This document shows positions 36,108 to 44,180 of a stretch of 64,000 nucleotides of DNA, piece by piece. A program made the position numbers and the translations under genes. The notes beneath the pieces were generated by a model. The model had not been told where the DNA came from, did not search any database, and saw only the letters and a list, made by a program, of their open reading frames with translations. Position 1 is the stretch's first letter; the number at the start of each line of letters is the position of its first letter. Source of the stretch: Bacillota bacterium (GTDB lineage Bacteria; Bacillota; Clostridia; Lachnospirales; Lachnospiraceae); NCBI GenBank assembly GCA_023408815.1, contig JAEYJO010000052.1, forward strand, positions 75,758 to 139,757, in the 5' to 3' direction.

Positions 36108-36761
36108 TCATATGGTCAAGTCCTTCAATATGGTCAGGCTTTTGAATTCCCTATCCATGTATTCCTTCTTAAAAATATCCGCAATTGCCCTAAGTTCCCT
36201 AAGCACCTCATCGGTTACAGTAAAAGTATATAGCTTCTCCACCGGGCTGTGTTCTATGTAGTTCATAGTATAAACGGTGGATTCCGCGAAATTGTTCTTA
36301 TTCGGTATTCCCGGATATTCTCCGTTTAAAACGAGCGCCTTTATTTCAAATATGCAGCACACCAGATTTTTATTCAGAGAGGAAAGCTGCAATGCCCTGA
36401 GTGACTGGTACAAAAGCTTTAGCATTTCCTTCTCCTCGTTGTTCTCTCTGGTGTAATAATCCATGACTTCCAAAAAATACATTCCATAGCATGCCGCTTC
36501 AAAATCTTCCCTGAGCTTTTCAAAATAATTGGATATATCCGCCTCCACGATGTTGTAAGAAGAACGCCCCTCATACATCTTGAATTCTCCGAAGGAAAAG
36601 GGGGAGGCGGCAGCCACAAGCCTGCTGTTAGGCTTTCTCGCCCCTTTGGCGAAGGCCGATACCTTTCCCCTCTCTTTCGTCAAAATAACGACGCGCCTAT
36701 CGTATTCCCCGATAGGCACTGTCTTCAAAACCATTCCTGTTAGTTTCACAAATTCCTGCAT
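36108..36761 (-). CDS. recO: DNA repair protein RecO (short, no zinc cluster)
   Basis: 217 residues. The N-terminal OB fold is typical: LTGMVLKTVPIGEYDRRVVI followed by LTKERGKVSAFAKGARKPNS. The middle helical part contains YFLEVMDYYTREN. RecO loads RecA together with RecR. Most RecO proteins are near 240-250 residues and carry a four-Cys zinc site in the C-terminal part. Here that region has only an adjacent CC pair (NLVCCIFEIKALVLNGEYP), so the zinc site appears to be lost. It lies between era and the lipoprotein gene, and a small gene overlaps its start. Confidence 0.88.
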   Translation of the reverse strand: MQEFVKLTGMVLKTVPIGEYDRRVVILTKERGKVSAFAKGARKPNSRLVAAASPFSFGEFKMYEGRSSYNIVEADISNYFEKLREDFEAACYGMYFLEVMDYYTRENNEEKEMLKLLYQSLRALQLSSLNKNLVCCIFEIKALVLNGEYPGIPNKNNFAESTVYTMNYIEHSPVEKLYTFTVTDEVLRELRAIADIFKKEYMDREFKSLTILKDLTI

Positions 36762-36912
36762 ATGGATTATCTCCTATGGTCGCACTGCCGCCCGGTACAT
36801 AGCCTTCGGACGAACCGGACGCCGTCGTTTCCTCCTGTGCATTCTTAAAGCTTAAGTAATCCTCAATTTTTCCGGTATTAGAAAATTGTTGCCAGTAGTT
36901 TCGTTCTTTCAT
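36697..36912 (-). CDS. YqzL-like small protein overlapping recO
   Basis: 71 residues. The N-terminus NYWQQFSNTGKIEDYLSFK matches the YqzL pattern W..F..TG.I..YL.fK, and YqzL genes normally sit between era and recO, as here. GGGGG lies 6 bases before the ATG. The C-terminal 21 codons overlap the recO start in another frame by 65 bases, so the tail (NPYAGICETNRNGFEDSAYR) is an addition relative to the short Bacillus protein. Function is unknown in the family. Confidence 0.65.
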   Translation of the reverse strand: MKERNYWQQFSNTGKIEDYLSFKNAQEETTASGSSEGYVPGGSATIGDNPYAGICETNRNGFEDSAYRGIR

Positions 36913-37000
36913 CTTGTGCCCCCTAACGTAATGATACTAAAAAGCTATACTTTAGTTTCACTTTCAGTATTAATATTAGGGTTCGCTTTTTTTGGATTTC

Positions 37001-37915
37001 CTATTCGGATTCTTTTGGATTGTAGCCAAAATTTTTCATAAGGAAATCACTGTCCCGCCAATCTTTTTTTACCTTTACCCAAAGCTGCAGGTTCACGCGG
37101 CATTCCAGCATATCTTCGATTTCAGGCCGCGCCTTGCTGCCTATCTTTTTAAGCATGGCGCCTTGCTTTCCTATGACGATTCCTTTGTGAGATTCTCTTT
37201 CACAAACGATGGTGGCCTCAATATCGGCAATCGATTCCTTGCCGCTCTTCCGGTATTTGATACTTTCTATGGATACCGCAATTCCGTGAGGTATCTCATC
37301 CTCTAAGCACCTGAGCGCTTTTTCTCTTATAAGCTCCGCCACGATCTGGCGTTCCGGCTGGTCAGTTACGGTGTCCTCGTCATAAAATGCCGGTCCATAG
37401 GGCAGGTATTTCATAATACAGCTTATAAGCACATCCGTGTTGTCGCCCTTAAGCGCCGATACCGGCACGATTTCCGCAAAATCCATCTCTTTTCGATAAA
37501 TATCGATAAAATTCAATATCTCAGGCTTTTTTACCGTATCCGTTTTGTTAATGACGAGGATGACCGGAGTACTGACCTTTTTCAGCTGCTCGATGATATG
37601 CTGTTCGCCCGCTCCGATATAAGCAGTGGGTTCTACCAGCCAGAGAATGACGTCCACCTCAGACATAGTCCGTTCCGCAACACGCACCATATAGTCTCCC
37701 AGCTTATTCTTCGCCTTATGGATTCCCGGCGTATCCACAAAGACGATCTGGCCTTCCTTAGAGGTATAGACCGTCTGTATCCTGTTTCTTGTGGTCTGGG
37801 GCTTATTGCTGGTAATCGCTATTTTCTGTCCGATCAGGTGGTTCATCAGCGTTGATTTCCCTACGTTCGGCCTGCCTATTAAGGTGACAAATCCTGATTT
37901 ATAATTATCGTTCAC
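37001..37915 (-). CDS. era: GTPase Era
   Basis: 304 residues from GTG 37915, with GAGG 8 bases upstream. The G motifs are G1 GRPNVGKSTLMNHL, G3 DTPGIHKAKNKLG, G4 VINKTDTVK and G5 VSALKGDN. The C-terminal KH domain carries VIGKQGAMLKKIGSKARPEI and ends in WVKVKKDWRDSDFLMKNFGY. It binds the 3' end of 16S rRNA and acts in 30S assembly. It lies 3 bases from the stop of the DUF4349 gene. Confidence 0.98.
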   Translation of the reverse strand: MNDNYKSGFVTLIGRPNVGKSTLMNHLIGQKIAITSNKPQTTRNRIQTVYTSKEGQIVFVDTPGIHKAKNKLGDYMVRVAERTMSEVDVILWLVEPTAYIGAGEQHIIEQLKKVSTPVILVINKTDTVKKPEILNFIDIYRKEMDFAEIVPVSALKGDNTDVLISCIMKYLPYGPAFYDEDTVTDQPERQIVAELIREKALRCLEDEIPHGIAVSIESIKYRKSGKESIADIEATIVCERESHKGIVIGKQGAMLKKIGSKARPEIEDMLECRVNLQLWVKVKKDWRDSDFLMKNFGYNPKESE

Positions 37916-37918
37916 ATT

Positions 37919-38971
37919 TTATTCCTCACTTTTGCTTTTGTCTGCTTCCGTCTTATTTGGCTCTATTTTCTCCGTCTTATCCTCTTTCTTTTGCTTATAT
38001 CTGTGAAAGCGGGAGCTGCCGCCTTTGTTATCTTTTCTCCTAATGAAATGCCGGATGAGCAACACAGCCAATAGAATAACTATCGCCCATAAGACAATAT
38101 ATGGCAGCCAGATAATGAAATAGATAAAGAAATTTTTAATTCCGTTTCCCACACTGTTCATGGAGCTTATGAATCCCACAGATATTTTTTCCCATGCAGA
38201 TACCTGAAGGGAGGGCGTCAACACCTCTACCTCGCGGATATTTAAGTATACGGTGGAATAATCTACCAGATTATCGTAGGTACGAAGCTGGGATTCCATA
38301 CTCTGAAGCTGATAGCGCACCTCGGACAGCCGTGCTTCAATAGCTATAATATCCTCCATGCTTTCCGCTTTTTCAAGCAGCTCTAACAGCCGCTCCTGCT
38401 CCACTTCCAAGGCCATTTTATGGCTTTCTGTGTCCACATACTGAAGCGTGATATCCTGCGTACTCTCGGAGCGGCTCGTTACGTTGGATATGTCCGATAC
38501 CGCCGTCACAAAATCATTCAGTCTCTCCCTTGGGATTCGAATAGTAAGATTGGCAGACCTGTTGCTTTGTCCGTATCTGCTGCTTCCATTATAGACATTC
38601 AGATTCTCCATATAGCCGCCAAGCTCCGACACCTTACTTTCCACCTTGGGAAGGAGCTCGTCGAAAACCTCCGTCTCTACATCCAGGCTCACAGTCTCAA
38701 TCAATTTACGATTGGATTTCACGGAAATCTCCGCGGAAGTTCCCCCTGTCTCTGCGGGCGCAGACTCCTCGCTGGCCATTTCATATTCTTGCACATACAC
38801 GTCATCAGAGGCGTATCCCCCATAAGAAGCGCTATTGGCTTCCTGGGGCGCCGCCGCGCTGTCCGCAGTGGAAGAGCCTACACTTCCACAGCCCGAAAAA
38901 CCGAGCACCGTCACGCCTATTATTGCTGCCCACAGCTTATATTTCCAGTTCCTTATCCATAATTTTTCCAT
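37919..38971 (-). CDS. DUF4349 lipoprotein
   Basis: 350 residues from ATG 38971; ATG 38983 is the other option, with AAAGG directly before it. The lipobox VLGFSGC places a lipid-modified Cys near residue 28. A Ser/Ala-rich linker leads to the DUF4349 core (about 85-265) with ETVSLDVETEVFDELLPKVE, SANLTIRIPRERLNDFV and a coiled coil around 190-240 (VEQERLLELLEKAESMEDII). A membrane helix follows near 285-315 and the tail is Lys/Glu-rich. DUF4349 proteins are widespread, of unknown function. Confidence 0.85.
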   Translation of the reverse strand: MEKLWIRNWKYKLWAAIIGVTVLGFSGCGSVGSSTADSAAAPQEANSASYGGYASDDVYVQEYEMASEESAPAETGGTSAEISVKSNRKLIETVSLDVETEVFDELLPKVESKVSELGGYMENLNVYNGSSRYGQSNRSANLTIRIPRERLNDFVTAVSDISNVTSRSESTQDITLQYVDTESHKMALEVEQERLLELLEKAESMEDIIAIEARLSEVRYQLQSMESQLRTYDNLVDYSTVYLNIREVEVLTPSLQVSAWEKISVGFISSMNSVGNGIKNFFIYFIIWLPYIVLWAIVILLAVLLIRHFIRRKDNKGGSSRFHRYKQKKEDKTEKIEPNKTEADKSKSEE

Positions 38972-39027
38972 AATAATAACCATGCCTTTCTCAAAGCCTG
39001 CAAACTTTGGGCCACAGGCACAAAGTT

Positions 39028-39053
39028 GTGTGTAAAAAATTCATTTTTCACAC
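39028..39053 (-). terminator. Hairpin downstream of the M16C peptidase gene
   Basis: GTGTG and AAAAA pair with TTTTT and CACAC around a short loop, giving a stem of about ten pairs with one bulge. It lies 35 bases beyond the peptidase stop. Confidence 0.4.
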
Positions 39054-39087
39054 TAATTCCCTATCCTTCCATCACTGCGATGATCGT

Positions 39088-42033
39088 TTAATGAAAAAGA
39101 GGCTCGATATTCATGAACATCGCTTCATTCTCTTTAAGCTTCTCTTCATTTCCCACCACACATAAGCAGTCCTCTTTCATAAATGCTCTGATATATTCCG
39201 ACAACCCTCTTATGGTTTCTGCCGTCGCAGCAAGCAACTCATCCCTTTCCTGCTGCACCCTGTCGAAAGACAAATGTGTCAGATAGCCTCCCATAGAATA
39301 AATTCCTTTGGTAGCCGGCGTCATCGGTACGTCCAAATCGCTGATGGCTCCGATGATAAACTGGGTGATCGTCCTTTCATCCGCTTCGAAGGTGCTTATA
39401 TAATCCGCCGCATTCTCATATACTTCCACTGTTTTCTCCAAATTGGGATCTCTGTAAGATACGAAATAGCTGTCCCCCGATTTGCTGAAATTGCACATGC
39501 ATCCGTAAGCGCCGCCCTTTACCCTCACTCTGTTCCAGAGGTAATCGTAGCCCATCATCACCTTAAGCACTTTAAGTGCACCGGTATAGGGAAGTCCTTC
39601 GTGGATGAAGTTGCCCGCACGGCATACGAACTGTATCTGTGAGGAGGTAAGATATCCTTCGTTCTTCCTTACAAGCTTCGGCTCAAATTTCTTTTTCTCC
39701 ACAGGAGAGGTATACAGACCTTTTTTAAATTCTCTCACCATAGCTTCGATTCCAGGATACTCCTTTTCAGTTGCAGTGTAATCCACCATGAGGTTTTCCG
39801 GCCGGAAGATATATAACGTAAGCTGCTTTAATTTTTCGACCAAATCGGCTTTCTCATCTTCGAACTGCGATTCCAGCTTTTCCAACAAACGATACTGCGG
39901 TATGCCGCTTATTTGTTCCGCCACCGCCGCCGTACCCGAGATGTAAGACAATGCTCTTATTGCCGCCAGTGAATGGCCTGATGAGGTCATTGTCGCCTGC
40001 ATTCTGGACTGTACCTCCGCAATGATTTCATACAAGCGCTTGGTATCATCGAACTTGGAATGCAACGCAATCTCTTCTGCCAGCTTGAAAGCCTCCTCCA
40101 AATTTTCATACAGTACTTTTGCTTTGATTTCGAGTTTCATACTGTAATCGTCCAGATTCAGCGCATTGGAATAAGTATTCACTACCATGTCGATGCCGCC
40201 GGTCTTTATATTCGTCTCGTGGTATAAATCGCCATAGCTGTAATTTAACGTATCCACCATGCCCAACACCTGCTTCAATATGCCGATATATGGGAACAGC
40301 GCCTCCGGTACGCTGCCGATGTCAAACACGAACCGCAGATAGCCAATGCCGTTTGTAAATATATTGTGGAACAGTATCAGGGTATCGTCCGAATACCGCT
40401 CCTCGTTGACAAAGTCCTCCGCTTCCTTTTTCATATCCGCTCTCGTCAAAAGCGGTATCTTCTCCAAATCCTCCTTGGAACTGGGTTCCTCCTGATAGCG
40501 TTCCAGCGCCTTCGTCTCCTCTATGATTCTTTCCAAATCCCGTTCACTTAAGGTTTCCCTGTATTCCTGGAGTTCCTTTTGCAGTGCGGCCTCCTTCTTG
40601 GAGGTCAGGCCCTTTTGGGGGGAGAGCACCAACACCGTCTTATGGGCGTTATTAAGAAGATATTTTTTAACCAGTTCTTCAAAATATCCGGTTTCTATTT
40701 CTTTTTTAAGTGCCGCAAAAGTATCGTTAGCCTCCACATGGATCAACGGCTTTCTCTCATCATAAAGCCAGCTGTCAAGTACCTGAAGTCCCAGAATAAG
40801 CCCTTTCGGATAAGATCCGAAATCCGATTCTCTATATTTGAATTCAAAATAGTTAAGGCCTGCTGCCAGCGCCTTTTTATCGATTCCGTTTTCTGCCTGC
40901 TGCTCAAGCACCTCTTCAATAGTCCGCACGAACTCCTTCTTACGGGAAAGGTCCGTATTCTTAGCTACTACGGAAAAGAAGGGCTGCATAATCCCATTAT
41001 CGTAGGTACTGTATATTTCCTTGCCGATTCCCTTATCTGTCAGCGCCTGCTTCAAGGGAGCGCCCGGCGCGGAGCAAAGAGCATAATCCAGCACCTGGAA
41101 AGCGATATACAACTTTCTGTCCAGATTATCGCCAATTACGGTATTATAGGTCAGGTAAGTATTTTCCTTCTCCGACTCGTCTTCCATAATCGAATATTCC
41201 TTGTATATTTCTCTGGGCGTTTCGAAAGGCTCCTGAAGCTTAATCTGGGAGTCTATGTTAAGCGCTTCGAAGCGGGATAAATATTCCTCGTCGATAAAGC
41301 GCAGCTTCTGCGCCATATCCATATCGCCATATAAATAAATATAGCTGTTGGAAGGATGATAATACTTTCTGTGAAAATCCAGAAAATCCTCATAGGTAAG
41401 GGAGGGAATCACATCCGGGTCTCCTCCCGATTCAGTGCCGTAAGGCGTATCCGGGAAAAGGGAATTAAGAACCTCTCTGTCCAGAACATCGTCCGGCGAG
41501 GAAAAGGCCCCCTTCATCTCGTTGTAAACCACTCCGTTAAGTGTCAGCTCATCCTCCGCACTTTCCATCTCATAATGCCACCCCTCCTGTCTGAATATCT
41601 TCTCCTCTTTGTAAATATTAGGATAAAATACCGCATCCAGATATATATGCATTAGATTCTGAAAATCCTTGTCATTGCAGCTCGCTACCGGATAAACAGT
41701 CTTATCGGGATAGGTCATCGCATTTAAAAATGTATTCAAAGAACCCTTCACTAATTCTATAAACGGGTCCTTCGCCGGAAAATTTCTGGAGCCGCAAAGC
41801 ACAGTATGCTCTACGATATGCGCCACACCGGTACTGTCTTCAGGCGGAGTGCGAAAGCCGATATAAAAAACTTTGTTATCATCCTCATTTAACAATACGG
41901 TAATTCTCGCTCCCGTCTTCTTATGGCGAAGAAGTACTCCCTGGGAATTCAAATCCTTCACGTCTCTCGCCTCTATAATTTCATAGCTTTTCAAATCCTT
42001 TATATTTCTCTTCAGCTCTTCTATGTCTCTCAT
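39088..42033 (-). CDS. M16C-family zinc metallopeptidase (PreP-like)
   Basis: 981 residues from ATG 42033, which matches the family's usual N-terminus; the frame is open to 42093. The inverted zinc motif HxxEH is in GVAHIVEHTVLCGSRNFP near residue 66, with the distal Glu further on in the same domain (VYNEMKGAFSSPDD region). The four-domain M16C architecture continues with YLYGDMDMAQKLRF and a C-terminal VRVKGGAYGCMCNFSKSGD segment. PreP-like enzymes degrade small unstructured peptides, normally in the cytoplasm. It is a single-gene unit. Confidence 0.92.
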   Translation of the reverse strand: MRDIEELKRNIKDLKSYEIIEARDVKDLNSQGVLLRHKKTGARITVLLNEDDNKVFYIGFRTPPEDSTGVAHIVEHTVLCGSRNFPAKDPFIELVKGSLNTFLNAMTYPDKTVYPVASCNDKDFQNLMHIYLDAVFYPNIYKEEKIFRQEGWHYEMESAEDELTLNGVVYNEMKGAFSSPDDVLDREVLNSLFPDTPYGTESGGDPDVIPSLTYEDFLDFHRKYYHPSNSYIYLYGDMDMAQKLRFIDEEYLSRFEALNIDSQIKLQEPFETPREIYKEYSIMEDESEKENTYLTYNTVIGDNLDRKLYIAFQVLDYALCSAPGAPLKQALTDKGIGKEIYSTYDNGIMQPFFSVVAKNTDLSRKKEFVRTIEEVLEQQAENGIDKKALAAGLNYFEFKYRESDFGSYPKGLILGLQVLDSWLYDERKPLIHVEANDTFAALKKEIETGYFEELVKKYLLNNAHKTVLVLSPQKGLTSKKEAALQKELQEYRETLSERDLERIIEETKALERYQEEPSSKEDLEKIPLLTRADMKKEAEDFVNEERYSDDTLILFHNIFTNGIGYLRFVFDIGSVPEALFPYIGILKQVLGMVDTLNYSYGDLYHETNIKTGGIDMVVNTYSNALNLDDYSMKLEIKAKVLYENLEEAFKLAEEIALHSKFDDTKRLYEIIAEVQSRMQATMTSSGHSLAAIRALSYISGTAAVAEQISGIPQYRLLEKLESQFEDEKADLVEKLKQLTLYIFRPENLMVDYTATEKEYPGIEAMVREFKKGLYTSPVEKKKFEPKLVRKNEGYLTSSQIQFVCRAGNFIHEGLPYTGALKVLKVMMGYDYLWNRVRVKGGAYGCMCNFSKSGDSYFVSYRDPNLEKTVEVYENAADYISTFEADERTITQFIIGAISDLDVPMTPATKGIYSMGGYLTHLSFDRVQQERDELLAATAETIRGLSEYIRAFMKEDCLCVVGNEEKLKENEAMFMNIEPLFH

Positions 42034-42184
42034 ACTAACTGTCGTTCTCCTTTTCCCGTCAACTTCTTTTCTCGTTATTTTCTCCATTTTCAATAAATTA
42101 AAAGCAATTTTATCATATCATATTCTATCATTTTTAGCAAAATAGAAAAACATATGCAGAACAAAACTCATTTGTAATATATAA

Positions 42185-42215
42185 ACCGCTCTCTGCTAAG
42201 TAGACAGAGAGCGGT
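42185..42215 (-). terminator. Terminator of the sigma-like gene
   Basis: ACCGCTCTCTG (42185-42195) pairs perfectly with CAGAGAGCGGT (42205-42215), 9-nt loop, followed on the minus strand by an A/T-rich tail. It lies 23 bases after the stop codon. Confidence 0.75.
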
Positions 42216-42238
42216 CTATTGTCTAAGATCCGCATATT

Positions 42239-42976
42239 TTACCGCTTTTCAATATATTCGATATTGTCTCCGCTCATGCGAATCGCTTCCAGAATAATTT
42301 CTTCTGATAGCTTGCTCTCCTGCGAAAGCTCTGCCACCGTCACCTTTCTTTGCAGTACCTCTGCAAGCTCCCTGGCATGGTCGGTCACGTCATTGACCTT
42401 ATCCACTACCACTTTATCCGTCTGCTTTTCCTGAAGGATTCCTGCAATATGCTCCTCCATAGCATCCATGATCATTTTACCCAGCATTCCCTGCGCTTCG
42501 TCAGCATGCTCCATGCACCCCAGCATTGTTACACCCATCGCTAAGGCCAGATTGCCTTCTCCGATCAAATCCTCCAGATAGACTCCTTGTCCGCCGTACA
42601 GTTTGGCGATCTCCACCACCTCGGGAAGGTAAATCTCAATAAGGCGGGACTGCGCCCGGGCATCTCCCGCCATGGCAGACAAGGTAACCGCTTCCCTCTC
42701 TCCTGCCACTGCTTGTTCAAGGTGCTTAAGCTCCTCCAGATAAGCTTCCAGATAATCGGTTTCTTCCTTCGTCAGGTATTCCTCCGCTTCCACCGGCTCC
42801 CCTATACCTATCCTCTGCTTTTTTAAATAATCGGTAACTAGTTCCATCTGCTCCAGGGATAGCTCCATCTCCTTAAAAGCAGACGTTATCTGCTCCCGCG
42901 ATATACAGTTCCCCTGCTCCTTCGCAGTCCTCTTCAGTTCCTCCAAAGCATTTGCGAACAGAATCTCCTTATTCAT
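42239..42976 (-). CDS. Sigma-70-like protein lacking promoter-reading regions
   Basis: 245 residues (ATG 42976; ATG 42988 is the alternative). Residues 3-55 resemble sigma-70 region 1.1 (FANALEELKRTAKEQG, SREQITSAFKEMELSLEQ). Region 2.1-2.2, the core-polymerase clamp contact, is seen as YLPEVVEIAKLYGGQGVYLE, then DLIGEGNLALAMGV. The aromatic -10 reading segment (2.3-2.4) is replaced by unrelated sequence. A region 3-like stretch follows (VNDVTDHARELAEVLQRKVT, VAELSQESKLSEEIILEAI). There is no region 4. It may bind polymerase without recognising promoters. It lies downstream of a rhomboid-like gene. Confidence 0.7.
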   Translation of the reverse strand: MNKEILFANALEELKRTAKEQGNCISREQITSAFKEMELSLEQMELVTDYLKKQRIGIGEPVEAEEYLTKEETDYLEAYLEELKHLEQAVAGEREAVTLSAMAGDARAQSRLIEIYLPEVVEIAKLYGGQGVYLEDLIGEGNLALAMGVTMLGCMEHADEAQGMLGKMIMDAMEEHIAGILQEKQTDKVVVDKVNDVTDHARELAEVLQRKVTVAELSQESKLSEEIILEAIRMSGDNIEYIEKR

Positions 42977-43017
42977 TATTATACCCATACTCCTTTCAAC
43001 CTTCTGCCTGCTGACGC

Positions 43018-43878
43018 TTAATATAGTTTCACATGCTCATGAGTAAATAAATGCTCCTGGCAGTATTCATAATTGCCGTCACACTTGGAGCAGAAACGGA
43101 ATTCCAACTCCGGGCTGTCCACTTCTGTTCTGCCGCAAATCGCACATTTATGCTTGGTCACTCCCGTACTTCTTTTCACTTCTTTTTTGAACTCCTGACG
43201 ACGCTTTACCTGCTTCGGCGACATGTGAATATGGTTTCTCGAGGTGAACCAGAATACGAGGAAGTTAAGCAAGGATGCTCCCATCGCAAATCTGCTGTAA
43301 ACGCTTCCCGTAAGGAACTGTGCTCCCAGCATTACCGCGTATATAATTCCCAGCCACTTGATGCGAACCGGAATGATAAACATAAGAAGTACCTGCGCCT
43401 CGGGAAAAGTCGCTGCAAACGCGAGGAAAATGGACATATTTACATAATATGTGCTGAAGTAAAAGGAAATTGCGCTGAAAAAATCCTTCGCTCCATAAGC
43501 CGCCATCATATCCCCATTAAATATATAGCAATAGCCCATCAGGAGGAAGCTTCCAATTACCGTAAAAAGCATTCCCGAAAGCAGATAGACGTTATATCTG
43601 TAGGTTCCCCAGGACCTCTCCAGGGTCGTTCCGATAGAATAATAAAAGTAAAGCATAATTAACACGAAAAACAAATTGGAAGTATCCGGCGGCACGATGA
43701 TCCAAGTAAGGATTCTCCAAATCTGTCCATGCAGAATCTCATAAGGGTTCAAGGTCAGATAAGATAAAAACAAAGGGTTTATCAAATTGATCAAATACCC
43801 TACCGCATAACACATAATCAGCATCAGCGAAATGTTCTTAATCGCATACTTGCCGAACTTTCTTTCAAAATTACTCAT
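43018..43878 (-). CDS. Rhomboid-like membrane protein with C-terminal zinc ribbon
   Basis: 286 residues from ATG 43878, with GGAGG 11 bases upstream. Six hydrophobic helices cover about 15-215. The rhomboid loop-1 pattern is visible in EILHGQIWRILTWIIVP and GTTLERSWGTYRYNVYLLSG, but no GxSG serine and no partner histidine are found in the expected helices. The tail has CAICGR and FCSKCDGNYEYCQEHLFTHE, resembling a treble-clef or zinc ribbon. It is probably a non-proteolytic rhomboid relative. It runs in the same direction as the sigma-like gene, 42 bases upstream. Confidence 0.75.
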   Translation of the reverse strand: MSNFERKFGKYAIKNISLMLIMCYAVGYLINLINPLFLSYLTLNPYEILHGQIWRILTWIIVPPDTSNLFFVLIMLYFYYSIGTTLERSWGTYRYNVYLLSGMLFTVIGSFLLMGYCYIFNGDMMAAYGAKDFFSAISFYFSTYYVNMSIFLAFAATFPEAQVLLMFIIPVRIKWLGIIYAVMLGAQFLTGSVYSRFAMGASLLNFLVFWFTSRNHIHMSPKQVKRRQEFKKEVKRSTGVTKHKCAICGRTEVDSPELEFRFCSKCDGNYEYCQEHLFTHEHVKLY

Positions 43879-44055
43879 TTTTCCGTATTCCTCCATTCTA
43901 TGCCTAAAAACATGCGAGTATATTCTAACATTCCCATCTCTAAAAGTAAATAAACTCGAGAAGGTTTCACGAGATATAATAAAAATTTAACTTTCTTATG
44001 CTGTTTTTTTACAAAATGTTCTAAAAAATATAATGAAAATATTCCGGCATCAACA

Positions 44056-44084
44056 TTGCATTTTGTAGTTACGTGTCGTATAAT
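44056..44084 (+). promoter_or_regulatory. Promoter for the CoA-enzyme activase gene
   Basis: TTGCAT (44056-44061), 17-bp spacer, TATAAT (44079-44084). Transcription would start near 44091, leaving a leader of about 90 nt. The gap 43879-44055 upstream is AT-rich with nothing else recognisable. Confidence 0.75.
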
Positions 44085-44088
44085 GATT

Positions 44089-44150
44089 GGGCATGTCTGA
44101 GGACTATCCGTTATATATTATAAATAGGAAAGCTCCGGTTTTAACATGCC
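44089..44150 (+). promoter_or_regulatory. Stem-closed leader structure upstream of the activase
   Basis: GGCATGT (44090-44096) pairs exactly with ACATGCC (44144-44150), enclosing 47 nt. Inside, GGA-CTA-TCC (44101-44109) and GGA-AAGC-TCC (44127-44136) could form two small hairpins. The layout resembles a multi-branched RNA aptamer, but no known riboswitch consensus fits. Confidence 0.4.
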
Positions 44151-44180
44151 TAAATATCAAAAAAGGAAAGGGCGGATACT

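Noticed and set aside
44089..44150. Match to known riboswitch classes (purine, fluoride, cyclic-di-GMP, preQ1)
   Set aside because: None of their conserved core sequences is present; kept only as an unclassified leader.
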